A stretch of 64,000 nt of DNA from Pseudomonas frederiksbergensis (GTDB lineage: Bacteria; Pseudomonadota; Gammaproteobacteria; Pseudomonadales; Pseudomonadaceae), in the NCBI RefSeq assembly GCF_003732705.1, contig NZ_MOBR01000009.1, positions 1 to 64,000 of the forward strand, written 5' to 3'. Each line of letters opens with the position of its first letter. Position 1 is the first letter of the stretch. The notes under the pieces were generated by a model. The model saw only the letters and a list, made by a program, of their open reading frames with translations, searched no databases and was not told the DNA's origin. A program made the position numbers and the translations under genes. Shown here piece after piece: positions 19,862-28,564 of this stretch.

Positions 19862-21598
19862 TCAGTGGGAGTGGCGCGGGACTTCGGAGCCGCGGCATCC
19901 GACCAGGAAGTCGAAATCGCAGCCCTGATCCGCTTGCAGCACATGATCAATGTAGAGCTGACGATAGCCGCCCACGATCAACTTCTCTGGTGGCCGCAGA
20001 TCCGCCATTCGCGCCGCCAGTTCAGCGTCCGGAATGTCCAGGTGCAGACGCCCGCTGGCGCAATCCAGCTCAATAAAGTCACCTTCCTGCACCACCGCCA
20101 AAGGTCCACCGGCCGCAGCTTCCGGCGCCACGTGCAAAACCACCGTGCCATACGCCGTGCCGCTCATGCGCGCATCGGAAATCCGCACCATATCCGTCAC
20201 GCCCTGGGCCAGCAGCTTGGCCGGCAAACCCATGTTGCCGACTTCAGCCATGCCCGGATAACCCTTAGGCCCGCAGTTTTTCATCACCAGGATCGAGTTG
20301 GCATCCACGTCCAGTTCCGGGTCGTTGATCCGTGCCTTGTACATGTCGAAGTTCTCGAACACCACGGCCCGCCCGCGATGTTGCATCAACTCGGCACTGG
20401 CGGCGGAGGGTTTCAACACCGCACCCAGTGGCGCGAGGTTGCCACGTAGCACGCAGATGCCGCCGTCAGCGCGGATCGGGTTGTCGAGGGTGCGGATCAC
20501 TTCGTCCTGGCCGTAGATCGGCGCGTCCTTGGTGTTTTCGCCAAGGGTCTTGCCGTTGACGGTCAAGGCGTTCGGATGCGGAATCAGATTGGCTTCGCCG
20601 AGGCGACGCAGCACCGCCGGCAAACCCCCGGCGTAGTAGAACTCTTCCATCAGGAAGCGCCCGGACGGTTGCAGATCGACGATGGTCGGCATGCCGCGAC
20701 CGATGCGGGTCCAGTCGTCGAGCTCCAGTTCAACGCCGATGCGCCCGGCGATGGCTTTCAAGTGAATCACCGCGTTGGTCGAACCACCGATGGCGGCGTT
20801 GACCCGAATCGCATTTTCGAAGGCTTCTTTAGTGAGGATTTTCGACAGCCGCAGATCTTCGCGAACCATCTCCACCGCACGCATGCCGGACATGTGCGCC
20901 AACACATAACGTCGTGCATCCACCGCCGGAATCGCCGCGTTGTGGGGCAGGGAAGTGCCCAGTGCTTCTGCCATGCAAGCCATGGTCGAGGCGGTGCCCA
21001 TGGTGTTGCAGGTGCCGGCCGAGCGGGACATGCCGCCCTCGGCCGCGAGGAAATCGTCGAGGGTGATCGTGCCTGCTTTCACTTGCTCGCTGAGCTGCCA
21101 CACCACCGTGCCCGAACCGATGTCCTGGCCCTTGTGCTTGCCGTTGAGCATCGGTCCGCCGGTGACAACGATCGCCGGCACGTCGCAACTGGCGGCGCCC
21201 ATCAACAGCGCCGGGGTGGTTTTGTCACAACCGGTCAGCAGCACCACGCCATCAATCGGGTTGCCGCGAATGGCTTCTTCAACGTCCATGCTCGTCAGGT
21301 TGCGGGTGAACATGGCGGTGGGGCGCAGGTTCGATTCGCCGTTGGAGAACACCGGGAATTCCACCGGCCAGCCGCCAGCCTCGATCACCCCGCGTTTGAC
21401 GTGCTCGGCAATCTGGCGGAAATGCGCGTTGCACGGGGTCAGTTCCGACCAGGTGTTGCAGATACCGATGATCGGTTTGCCGTGGAACTGATGGTCGGCG
21501 ATGCCCTGATTCTTCATCCAGCTGCGGTACATGAAGCCGTTTTTGTCGGCAGTGCCAAACCATTGGGCGGAGCGCAGGGTGGGTTTCTTATCAGACAT
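19862..21598 (-). CDS. IlvD/Edd-family pentonate (arabinonate/xylonate) dehydratase
   Basis: An iron-sulfur dehydratase of the IlvD/Edd family, 578 aa, close in length to the characterised L-arabinonate dehydratase. The three cysteines expected to hold the [2Fe-2S] cluster are at about 56 (ELTPCNAH), 124 (LTGCDKTTPA) and 197 (GTCNTMGTAS). It would convert an aldopentonate to the 2-keto-3-deoxypentonate. Neighbouring AraD1 and semialdehyde dehydrogenase genes supply the next two steps, which is why I choose a sugar acid over dihydroxyvalerate or phosphogluconate. The start is ATG 21598 (MSDKKPTLRSAQWFG); the longer frame adds twelve residues with no support. Whether the substrate is L-arabinonate, D-xylonate or another acid is not decided. 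Confidence 0.88.
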   Translation of the reverse strand: MSDKKPTLRSAQWFGTADKNGFMYRSWMKNQGIADHQFHGKPIIGICNTWSELTPCNAHFRQIAEHVKRGVIEAGGWPVEFPVFSNGESNLRPTAMFTRNLTSMDVEEAIRGNPIDGVVLLTGCDKTTPALLMGAASCDVPAIVVTGGPMLNGKHKGQDIGSGTVVWQLSEQVKAGTITLDDFLAAEGGMSRSAGTCNTMGTASTMACMAEALGTSLPHNAAIPAVDARRYVLAHMSGMRAVEMVREDLRLSKILTKEAFENAIRVNAAIGGSTNAVIHLKAIAGRIGVELELDDWTRIGRGMPTIVDLQPSGRFLMEEFYYAGGLPAVLRRLGEANLIPHPNALTVNGKTLGENTKDAPIYGQDEVIRTLDNPIRADGGICVLRGNLAPLGAVLKPSAASAELMQHRGRAVVFENFDMYKARINDPELDVDANSILVMKNCGPKGYPGMAEVGNMGLPAKLLAQGVTDMVRISDARMSGTAYGTVVLHVAPEAAAGGPLAVVQEGDFIELDCASGRLHLDIPDAELAARMADLRPPEKLIVGGYRQLYIDHVLQADQGCDFDFLVGCRGSEVPRHSH

Positions 21599-21612
21599 GA
21601 TCGATTCTCTTA

Positions 21613-21623
21613 TTGTATGACTA
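21613..21623. promoter_or_regulatory. FadR-type operator candidate 1
   Basis: TTGTATGACTA matches TNGTNNNACNA, the operator consensus of the FadR subfamily of GntR regulators. It is 15 bp upstream of the dehydratase start, where a bound repressor would block initiation. Confidence 0.6.
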
Positions 21624-21687
21624 TATTGTTGCATCTGACGGATAACATAAGCGCAAAACTGACGCTTTGGAAGCGTTGTTGCTTAAT

Positions 21688-21698
21688 TAGTAATACTA
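21688..21698. promoter_or_regulatory. FadR-type operator candidate 2
   Basis: TAGTAATACTA also matches TNGTNNNACNA. It lies about 95 bp before the permease start and 75 bp from candidate 1, inside an AT-rich stretch (TAATACTATATAGTC) that probably includes promoter elements for the divergent permease operon. Confidence 0.6.
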
Positions 21699-21792
21699 TA
21701 TAGTCGGTTTCAACGGAGGGATTGGCCCTGGCGGTTTTCCGCGAGAGGCGTCCCCCGAGGTTCTATAACAACAACAATCGGAGACCGATCTC

Positions 21793-23115
21793 ATGAGCCA
21801 GGAACTGCGGCTTATTCGCCGCATCACGTTGAAACTGATTCCCTTCCTGATCCTTCTGTACCTGATCGCCTATGTGGATCGCTCCGCCGTCGGCTTCGCC
21901 AAGCTGCACATGGGCGCCGACATCGGTATCGGCGACGCGGCTTACGGCCTCGGTGCCGGACTGTTTTTCATTGGCTACTTCCTGCTGGAAATCCCCAGCA
22001 ACCTGATGCTCGAACGCTTCGGCGCCCGGCGCTGGTTTGCGCGGATCATGGTCACCTGGGGCGCGATCACTATCGGCATGGCGTTCGTCCAGGGGCCGCA
22101 CAGCTTCTATGTCATGCGCTTCCTGCTCGGCGCCGCTGAAGCCGGGTTCTTTCCGGGCGTTCTGTACTACATCACCCAATGGTTCCCGGTGCGCCATCGC
22201 GGCAAGATCCTCGGGCTGTTCATCCTTTCCCAACCCATCGCGATGATGATCACCGGCCCCGTGTCCGGCGGCTTGCTCGGCATGGACGGCACCCTCGGTT
22301 TGCACGGCTGGCAGTGGTTGTTCATCGTCATCGGTACCCCGGCGATCCTGCTGACATGGCCGGTGCTGCGTTGGCTGCCGGATGGTCCGCAACAGGTGAA
22401 ATGGATGGATCAGGCCGAGAAGGACTGGCTCACCGGTGAGCTGAAAAAAGACCTCGCCGAGTACGGCCAGACTCGCCATGGCAATCCGCTGCATGCGTTA
22501 AAAGACAAGCGGGTTCTGCTGCTGGCGCTGTTCTATCTGCCGGTGACGTTGAGCATCTATGGTTTGGGACTGTGGTTACCGACCTTGATCAAACAGTTCG
22601 GCGGCACGGATCTTGTCACCGGTTTTGTGTCATCGGTGCCCTATATCTTCGGGATCATCGGTTTGCTGATCGTGCCGCGCAGCTCCGACCGCTTGAATGA
22701 TCGCTACGGCCATTTGGCGGTGCTTTATGTGCTGGGCGCCATCGGCCTGTTCCTCAGTGCCTGGCTGACCCTGCCGGTGGCGCAACTGGCGGCGCTGTGC
22801 CTGGTGGCGTTCGCGCTGTTTTCCTGCACGGCGGTGTTCTGGACCTTGCCGGGGCGTTTTTTCGCCGGCGCCAGTGCGGCGGCGGGGATTGCCCTGATTA
22901 ATTCGGTGGGCAACCTTGGTGGCTACATCGGTCCGTTTGTGATTGGCGCGTTGAAGGAATACACCGGCAACCTGGCGTCGGGGTTGTACTTCCTGTCCGG
23001 GGTGATGGTGTTTGGATTGGTGCTGACGGGTGTGGTTTATCGGTTGTTGGAGCGCAAGCACGTATTGCCGGCGGATCAGTTTGCGGCGAGTGCCCGAGGT
23101 GCGACCCGTACCTGA
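21793..23115 (+). CDS. MFS sugar-acid/anion permease (ACS family)
   Basis: A 440-aa inner-membrane transporter of the major facilitator superfamily with twelve predicted helices. It has the features of the anion:cation symporter branch (hexuronate, tartrate, phthalate permeases): LYLIAYVDRSAVGFAK in helix 1 and the first loop, EIPSNLMLERFGARRW after helix 2, and AAEAGFFPGVLYY in helix 4. CGGAGA precedes the ATG. It is divergent from the dehydratase across a 194-bp region holding two operator candidates, and is followed on the same strand by AraD1 and the dehydrogenase. Uptake of the pentonate used by the cluster is the natural role, inferred from context. Confidence 0.88.
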   Translation: MSQELRLIRRITLKLIPFLILLYLIAYVDRSAVGFAKLHMGADIGIGDAAYGLGAGLFFIGYFLLEIPSNLMLERFGARRWFARIMVTWGAITIGMAFVQGPHSFYVMRFLLGAAEAGFFPGVLYYITQWFPVRHRGKILGLFILSQPIAMMITGPVSGGLLGMDGTLGLHGWQWLFIVIGTPAILLTWPVLRWLPDGPQQVKWMDQAEKDWLTGELKKDLAEYGQTRHGNPLHALKDKRVLLLALFYLPVTLSIYGLGLWLPTLIKQFGGTDLVTGFVSSVPYIFGIIGLLIVPRSSDRLNDRYGHLAVLYVLGAIGLFLSAWLTLPVAQLAALCLVAFALFSCTAVFWTLPGRFFAGASAAAGIALINSVGNLGGYIGPFVIGALKEYTGNLASGLYFLSGVMVFGLVLTGVVYRLLERKHVLPADQFAASARGATRT

Positions 23116-23129
23116 GGCATCACCCAAAT

Positions 23130-23226
23130 CCCCTGTGGGAGCGAGCCTGCTCGCGAAAGCGGAGTGTCAGCCGCCAGAGATGTTGGCTGTGAAGACCTCT
23201 TCGCGAGCAAGCTCGCTCCCACAGGG
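23130..23226. repeat. Inverted REP pair inside the pentonate operon
   Basis: CCTGTGGGAGCGAGCCTGCTC and its near-perfect complement at 23200-23226 enclose a spacer. The pair separates the permease from AraD1 and may tune relative expression or mRNA stability inside the operon. Confidence 0.88.
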
Positions 23227-23264
23227 GCCTGCATTGGATTTGAGATTTGTTACAGGAGAAAATC

Positions 23265-24257
23265 ATGCATTTAGTTCAGTTCGAATTGATTAACGGCGAG
23301 CGCCGGGTGGGCGTGGTCGAGGAAGGTCTGGTGCGTGAAGTGCAGGACGCGCGCTCGGTCCGGGATCTGGCCCTGGCGGCGATCGAGGCCGGCGTCAATC
23401 TTGAGCAACAGGTGCAAACCCTCGGCCTGGGCATCAGCCACGACTATGCAGAACTGCTCACCCACCTGCGCATCCTGCCGCCACTCGATCACCCGGACCC
23501 GGCGCACATGCTGGTCAGCGGCACCGGCCTGACGCACCTAGGCAGCGCTTCGGCCCGGGACAAAATGCATCAACAGGTCGGCGACGAAGCGGCGATGACC
23601 GACACCATGCGCATCTTCAAGTGGGGCGTGGAGGGCGGTAAACCCGCAGTCGGTCAGGCTGGCGTGCAACCGGAATGGTTCTACAAGGGCGATGGCAGCA
23701 TTGTCGTGCGTCCGGGCCAATCGTTCCCGCTGCCACCGTTCGCCGAAGACGCCGGAGAAGAACCTGAGCTCAGCGGCCTCTACGTCATCGGCCACGACGG
23801 CAAGCCCTATCGCCTCGGTTACGCGGTGGGTAACGAGTTCTCCGACCATGTGATGGAACGCAAGAATTACCTGTACCTCGCGCACTCTAAATTGCGCAGT
23901 TGCAGCTATGGTCCGGAACTTCGCGTCGGTGAGCTACCCCAACACTTGGCAGGCACCAGTCGCATCCTGCGGGATGGCGAAGTGTTGTGGCAGAACGAGT
24001 TCCTCAGTGGCGAGGCCAATATGTGCCACAGCCTGGCGAACCTCGAGTATCACCATTTCAAGTACAGCCAGTTCCTGCGCCCGGGGGATGTGCACATTCA
24101 CTTCTTCGGCACCGCGACCCTGTCCTTCGCCGATGGTATCCGCACCCAACCGGGTGATGTGTTTGAAATCAGTCAGGCCGAATTCGGCGCGCCGTTGATC
24201 AACGGCATTACGCCGGCAGAAGCGGCATTCGAACCCGGCACCGTCGGCATCCTTTAA
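23265..24257 (+). CDS. AraD1/GguC-family 2-keto-3-deoxypentonate dehydratase
   Basis: A 330-aa protein of the fumarylacetoacetate-hydrolase superfamily, AraD1/GguC type, related to the XylX-class dehydratases. It would remove a second water from the 2-keto-3-deoxypentonate and give 2-oxoglutarate semialdehyde. The C-terminal half holds the FAH-like fold: the region around YALGYAVGNEFSDHV equivalents (RLGYAVGNEFSDHVME), then GDVHIHFFGTATLSFADGI with acidic residues able to bind Mg2+. The start is at ATG 23265 after ACAGGAGAA; the frame can be extended by six residues from a weaker start. A ten-base gap leads to the dehydrogenase. Confidence 0.85.
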   Translation: MHLVQFELINGERRVGVVEEGLVREVQDARSVRDLALAAIEAGVNLEQQVQTLGLGISHDYAELLTHLRILPPLDHPDPAHMLVSGTGLTHLGSASARDKMHQQVGDEAAMTDTMRIFKWGVEGGKPAVGQAGVQPEWFYKGDGSIVVRPGQSFPLPPFAEDAGEEPELSGLYVIGHDGKPYRLGYAVGNEFSDHVMERKNYLYLAHSKLRSCSYGPELRVGELPQHLAGTSRILRDGEVLWQNEFLSGEANMCHSLANLEYHHFKYSQFLRPGDVHIHFFGTATLSFADGIRTQPGDVFEISQAEFGAPLINGITPAEAAFEPGTVGIL

Positions 24258-24267
24258 GGAGATTTGC

Positions 24268-25848
24268 ATGACCCAGATTCTTGGTCACAACTACATCGGC
24301 GGCCAGCGCAGTGCGGCCGGCGACCTCAAACTGCAAAGCGTTGACGCCAGCACTGGCGAGAACCTGCCTGGCGATTTCTACCAGGCGACACCGCAAGAAG
24401 TCGACGCCGCCGCCAAGGCTGCCGCTGCTGCTTACCCGGCGTACCGCAGTTTGAGCGCTGAGCGACGGGCGCAGTTTCTCGACACGATTGCCGATGAACT
24501 CGATGCCCTGGGTGATGACTTCGTTGCCGTGGTCTGTCGCGAAACGGCGTTGCCCGCCGGTCGCATTCAAGGTGAACGCGGTCGTACCAGCGGCCAGATG
24601 CGTTTGTTCGCCAAGGTCCTGCGTCGCGGGGATTTCTATGGTGCGCGGATCGATCAGGCCTTGCCCGAGCGCCAACCGTTGCCACGCCCGGATCTGCGTC
24701 AATACCGCATCGGCCTCGGCCCGGTGGCGGTGTTCGGCGCGAGCAACTTTCCGTTGGCGTTCTCCACGGCGGGTGGCGATACCGCATCGGCACTGGCCGC
24801 CGGTTGCCCGGTGGTGTTCAAGGCCCACAGCGGCCATATGGCGACCGCTGAATGGGTGGCCGATGCGATCATCCGCGCGGCGGAAAAAACCGCGATGCCG
24901 GCCGGTGTGTTCAACATGATTTATGGCGGCGGGGTCGGCGAGGCGCTGGTCAAGCATCCGGCGATCCAGGCTGTAGGGTTTACCGGTTCGCTGAAGGGCG
25001 GTCGCGCGTTGTGCGACATGGCCGCTGCACGGCCGCAGCCGATTCCGGTTTTCGCCGAGATGTCGAGCATCAACCCGGTGATCGTCTTGCCCCAGGCGCT
25101 GGCGGCTCGGGCTGAAATCGTCGCCCGTGACCTGACCGCTTCGGTGGTGCAGGGCTGTGGTCAGTTCTGTACCAATCCGGGGTTGGTGATCGGGATTCGT
25201 TCGCCGCAGTTCGGTGAATTTGTGCAGCAGGTCGCGGCGTTGATCGCGGATCAACCGGCGCAAACCATGCTCAATGCCGGGACGCTGGGCAGCTATGGCA
25301 AAGGCTTGCAAAAGCTGCTGGCGCATCCGGGGATCGAGCATTTGGCCGGCAGTGCGCAACAGGGTAATCAGGCACAACCGCAGTTGTTCAAGGCGGATGT
25401 GAGTTTGCTGATTGAGGGCGATGAAGTCTTGCAGGAAGAGGTGTTCGGCCCGACCACGGTGTTCGTCGAAGTCGCGGATCAGGCGCAACTCAGCGCCGCG
25501 TTGAATGGCCTGCATGGGCAGTTGACGGCGACGATCATTGGCGAACCGGCGGACTTTGAACAGTTCGGCGAGCTGACGGCGTTGCTGGAGCAGAAGGTTG
25601 GGCGGATCCTGCTCAATGGTTACCCGACCGGCGTGGAAGTGTGTGACTCGATGGTTCACGGCGGGCCGTATCCAGCGACTTCAGATGCGCGGGGCACCTC
25701 GGTGGGCACCCTGGCCATCGACCGCTTCCTGCGCCCGGTGTGCTTCCAGAACTACCCCGACAGCTTGTTGCCGGAAGCGCTGAAAAACGGCAACCCGCTG
25801 CGGATTCAGCGTTTGGTGGACGGCAAACCCTCCCGCGACGCGCTCTAA
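24268..25848 (+). CDS. 2-oxoglutarate semialdehyde dehydrogenase (NADP+)
   Basis: An aldehyde dehydrogenase of 526 aa, the length of the ketoglutarate-semialdehyde dehydrogenases found in oxidative pentose and hexarate pathways. The cofactor region FGASNFP is at 156-162 and GFTGS at 237-241. The general-base Glu is about 264 (FAEMSSINP) and the nucleophile is Cys301 in GQFCTNPG. It completes the route pentonate to 2-oxoglutarate and feeds the citric acid cycle. A strong AAGGAG is placed seven bases before ATG. The gene ends 15 bp before a palindromic element that may end the transcript. Confidence 0.92.
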   Translation: MTQILGHNYIGGQRSAAGDLKLQSVDASTGENLPGDFYQATPQEVDAAAKAAAAAYPAYRSLSAERRAQFLDTIADELDALGDDFVAVVCRETALPAGRIQGERGRTSGQMRLFAKVLRRGDFYGARIDQALPERQPLPRPDLRQYRIGLGPVAVFGASNFPLAFSTAGGDTASALAAGCPVVFKAHSGHMATAEWVADAIIRAAEKTAMPAGVFNMIYGGGVGEALVKHPAIQAVGFTGSLKGGRALCDMAAARPQPIPVFAEMSSINPVIVLPQALAARAEIVARDLTASVVQGCGQFCTNPGLVIGIRSPQFGEFVQQVAALIADQPAQTMLNAGTLGSYGKGLQKLLAHPGIEHLAGSAQQGNQAQPQLFKADVSLLIEGDEVLQEEVFGPTTVFVEVADQAQLSAALNGLHGQLTATIIGEPADFEQFGELTALLEQKVGRILLNGYPTGVEVCDSMVHGGPYPATSDARGTSVGTLAIDRFLRPVCFQNYPDSLLPEALKNGNPLRIQRLVDGKPSRDAL

Positions 25849-25863
25849 CGGCCAACCACTACC

Positions 25864-25974
25864 GATCGTTCCCACGCTCTGCGTGGGAATGCCTCCACGG
25901 ACGCTCCGCGTTCGGCTCTGGAGGGGACGCGGAGCGTCCCGGGCCGCATTCCCACGCGGAGCGTGGGAACGATC
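25864..25974. repeat. Doubly palindromic element, copy C
   Basis: Same design as the other copies: GATCGTTCCCACGCTCTGCG at the left, its complement at the right, and inner GGACGCTCCGCG / CGCGGAGCGTCC arms. It stands just after the dehydrogenase stop. Confidence 0.9.
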
Positions 25975-26035
25975 ACAAGGAGAGGGCGGTGTGATGAGCT
26001 ATCATTGCGTCTTTCCATTTGAATGATTGATTGCC

Positions 26036-26335
26036 ATGACTGCCGTAACCGATACCTTGCTCAACGCCCTCGAAACCTGCGACATGCTGGAAATCGATGG
26101 TTTGCACGCCTCCGAGTTCTACATCGCTGAAGAGGACGACAGTCTGAACATCAAATGCATGGACGGTCGAGCACTGAAGCATTGGGAGTTCACCAAGGCC
26201 CAAATCGAGGCAGCGACTTTCGATCCAACCCTGCAGAGCTGGCTGATCACCGGGGATTCCGGCGAGCACCGGCTGGTGTGCATGGCCGCTTTCGGCGCCC
26301 ATGACGACGAGGAAGACGAGCATGAAGATGCGTAA
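26036..26335 (+). CDS. Small acidic protein (DUF5629-like)
   Basis: A soluble, acidic protein of 99 aa with a charged tail (AHDDEEDEHEDA). It resembles the Pseudomonas-restricted DUF5629 proteins, though I assign that name from memory. The recognisable stretch is DMLEIDGLHASEFYI near the N-terminus and a central ALKHWEFT. The start is ATG 26036; three extra codons upstream are possible. Its 3' end overlaps the start of the lactonase-like gene by 14 bases, so the two are translationally coupled. Function unknown. Confidence 0.75.
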   Translation: MTAVTDTLLNALETCDMLEIDGLHASEFYIAEEDDSLNIKCMDGRALKHWEFTKAQIEAATFDPTLQSWLITGDSGEHRLVCMAAFGAHDDEEDEHEDA

Positions 26336-27497
26336 TTTCTGGCCATTGTTGATGGCCGGCAGTGTCGGCGCCATGGGCGTTCAGGCGGCGACCGTCGACG
26401 ATTATCAATTGCTGGTTGGTTCCTACACGGCAGGCCAGAGCCAGGGGATTTATCGTCTGGACTTCAACAGCGCTACAGGGCAGATCAACCCCAAGCCGCT
26501 GCAAGTGGTCAAGAGCGAAAACCCGTCCTGGCTGACGATCTCCAAGGACCAGCAGCACCTGTTCGTGGTCAACGAAAACGGTCCGGGGCAGGCCGATCCG
26601 GTGGGCAAGGTCAGCAGCTATGCGATCAATCCCAAGACCTTTGAGTTGAAGCTGATCAATCAGGTCCAGAGCCTGGGCAACGAGCCAACCCATTCGAGCC
26701 TCAGCGGTGATGGCAGCCACTTGTTCGTCAGTAACTACTCGGTGGTCGAAGATCCGGGCGGCACCCTCGCGGTGTTGCCGGTGGGTGCTGACGGCAAGCT
26801 CAAGTCTGTGGTGCAGATGAGCAGCCACCCGTCGAGCCGGGTCAACCCGGAGCGGCAGGCCTCGGCGCACGTGCATTCAACGATTTCCTCGCCGGATGGC
26901 AAGTACGTGTTCTCCAATGACCTGGGCGCCGACAAGATCTTTGTCTACCGCTTCAATCCCCAAGCCAACCCGCTACTGCCATTGACGCCTGCCACCCCGG
27001 CCTCGGTGTCGTTGCCGGCGGGCAGCGGGCCGCGTCATTTGCTGTTCAGCGCTGATGGCAAACATGCCTGGCTGAGCATGGAGATGAGCGCTCAGGTGGC
27101 GGTGTTCGATTACCAGGACGGCACGCTGAAGCAGACTCAAATGGTCGACTTGGCGGCGGGGCAACCCACCTCTGACAAGGCTGGCGCTGCACTTCACGCA
27201 TCAAAGGATGGCAAGTTCCTCTACGTCAGCAATCGTGGCACTGCCAATCAGCTGCTGGTATTCGCCATCGACCCGGCCACCGCCCAGCTCAAAGAGTTGC
27301 AGCGCCGCTCGGTGGAGGGTGATCACCCGCGCGAGTTCAGCCTCGACCCGAGTGGCAAGTTCCTGTTGATTGCCAACCAGAAGAGCAACGAGATTGTCGT
27401 CGTCGAACGCGATGCCAAGACCGGTCTGCTGGGCAAAACCGTGCAGAAACTGCCGATGGACGCCCCGAGCGACCTCAAGTTCCTGGTGCGTCAATAG
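26322..27497 (+). CDS. Exported lactonase-family beta-propeller (Pgl-like)
   Basis: A 391-aa protein of the bacterial 6-phosphogluconolactonase/lactonase family, which forms a seven-bladed propeller. Residues 1-22 are a signal peptide ending in GVQA, so this copy should act in the periplasm, unlike the cytoplasmic E. coli Pgl. Family features include LLVGSYT near the start, NPSWLTIS, GNEPTHSSLS, GSGPRHLLFS and DHPREFSLDPSGKFLL. The start at 26322 is chosen because it gives a clean signal peptide and has GAGGAAGACGAG before it; an upstream in-frame ATG at 26301 spoils the signal. An exported lactonase would open sugar lactones made by periplasmic dehydrogenases, and it lies close to the pentonate cluster, but that link is speculative. 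Confidence 0.85.
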   Translation: MKMRNFWPLLMAGSVGAMGVQAATVDDYQLLVGSYTAGQSQGIYRLDFNSATGQINPKPLQVVKSENPSWLTISKDQQHLFVVNENGPGQADPVGKVSSYAINPKTFELKLINQVQSLGNEPTHSSLSGDGSHLFVSNYSVVEDPGGTLAVLPVGADGKLKSVVQMSSHPSSRVNPERQASAHVHSTISSPDGKYVFSNDLGADKIFVYRFNPQANPLLPLTPATPASVSLPAGSGPRHLLFSADGKHAWLSMEMSAQVAVFDYQDGTLKQTQMVDLAAGQPTSDKAGAALHASKDGKFLYVSNRGTANQLLVFAIDPATAQLKELQRRSVEGDHPREFSLDPSGKFLLIANQKSNEIVVVERDAKTGLLGKTVQKLPMDAPSDLKFLVRQ

Positions 27498-27652
27498 GCC
27501 GCAGGCCCCGGTTGATGGGGCCTGCAACCTTCTATTAATGAGACTGATATCCGCTAATGCTACAAAGCATTTCAAGGCGCGGACCTCGGGCGTTAAGTTT
27601 GCTCCACGGCCCAACCGGGCAAGCAAGCCAACTGACTCCGAGGAACACCGCC

Positions 27653-27832
27653 ATGAACTTCAATCTCTTCTCCATCATCGCCGCATCCGCTATCTCCGCC
27701 ACCGTTGCCCTGCCAGCCAGCGCCAACGTTGAAATCAACAGCAAAAAATCCCACACCCAGAGCTACACCCAAAAATACCTGCAACAAAGCGCCAACTTCT
27801 ACGCAGCCCTGGATCACAAAACCCAGGCCTGA
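27653..27832 (+). CDS. Small secreted protein, 59 aa
   Basis: A 59-aa protein with a signal peptide (MNFNLFSIIAASAISATVA, cleavage after PASA). The mature peptide is about 33 residues, polar and rich in Lys, Gln, Ser and Tyr (KKSHTQSYTQKYLQQ). GAGGAACACC gives a good ribosome site before the ATG. A strong terminator follows at once, which supports a real transcript. No family recognised. Confidence 0.65.
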   Translation: MNFNLFSIIAASAISATVALPASANVEINSKKSHTQSYTQKYLQQSANFYAALDHKTQA

Positions 27833-27861
27833 GATTCACGGAGTCCGACGCTCCCTGTAAA

Positions 27862-27928
27862 GAGCTGCCGAAGATTGCGATCTTTTGACTTTCAACAGCA
27901 AAAGATCACAGCCTTCGGCAGCTTTTTT
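27862..27928 (+). terminator. Rho-independent terminator with a long nested stem
   Basis: AGCTGCCGAAG pairs with CTTCGGCAGCT, with an inner GATCTTTTG / CAAAAGATC stem, followed by TTTTTT. It ends the small secreted protein transcript. The rest of 27833-28087 shows no gene. Confidence 0.88.
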
Positions 27929-28087
27929 GTGGGTGTGTATTTTCATGGGTCATAGGTTTTCTTTTGCGCCGGCATAGAGGGCTTTAATGATCAAGCAAGC
28001 TGATGGTCACTATGGAAAACCCTGAGTGGTTACACCGGTTTTTTTGATCGATTCTGTGGGCACTGAAACATGCCCACGGAGAACACC

Positions 28088-28300
28088 ATGGCCAGCGCAA
28101 TCCTCACTTCTGCCAAACGCGGCGCCTACCTGGCCATCGGTCTCTACGTGGCCATGGTCTTGGTGGTCAGTCTTTCGGCCCAATCGCAACACGACCGGCA
28201 AGCGCCGGTTGATGTCGCCTATCCCGGCATTCAGTTTGAACACCGCTCGCAAAACGCGGCGGCTGATCACTCGGTTATCGAGGAGGCTGTCGGCGCATGA
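28088..28300 (+). CDS. Small single-span membrane protein, 70 aa
   Basis: A 70-aa protein with one hydrophobic segment (AYLAIGLYVAMVLVVSLSA, about residues 12-30) preceded by positive residues, so it is probably anchored with its C-terminus outside. The remainder is polar. GGAGAACACC precedes the ATG. The stop overlaps the next start as ATGA. No family recognised; a 28-codon hydrophobic core plus operon structure are the only support. Confidence 0.6.
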   Translation: MASAILTSAKRGAYLAIGLYVAMVLVVSLSAQSQHDRQAPVDVAYPGIQFEHRSQNAAADHSVIEEAVGA

Positions 28301-28554
28301 AAGGCAGCAGACTCGGGGTCATCGCCTTCTTGGCGGTCATGACCAATGGCTCATCATTATTGGGAATGGGACAAGGCTCGGCGGGATCGGTGGCGCGGTC
28401 CATCGAATGCAACCACAGCATTGCCCACAATATTCAGACGGCCAAGGCGTTGGGCTTGTTGGTGGGGAATCCACCGCTGAAGGAACGAGCTGGATTTCTT
28501 GGGCCGTTCCAGGTGGATTGCTCGGCGTTGGGGATGTGTTCCGTATTGGCCTGA
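28297..28554 (+). CDS. Small exported hypothetical protein, 85 aa
   Basis: An 85-aa protein beginning MKGSRLGVIAFLAVMTNG, a probable export signal. The mature part contains three cysteines (IECNHS, VDCSALGMC) that could form a disulfide in the periplasm. It overlaps the upstream gene by four bases (ATGA), the best evidence that it is translated. No homologous family recognised. Confidence 0.55.
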   Translation: MKGSRLGVIAFLAVMTNGSSLLGMGQGSAGSVARSIECNHSIAHNIQTAKALGLLVGNPPLKERAGFLGPFQVDCSALGMCSVLA

Positions 28555-28564
28555 CACCGCATAA

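Noticed and set aside
19689..19898. Extended N-terminus of the FadR-type regulator
   Set aside because: The extra frame translates palindromic element B; the winged-helix protein starts normally at 19688.
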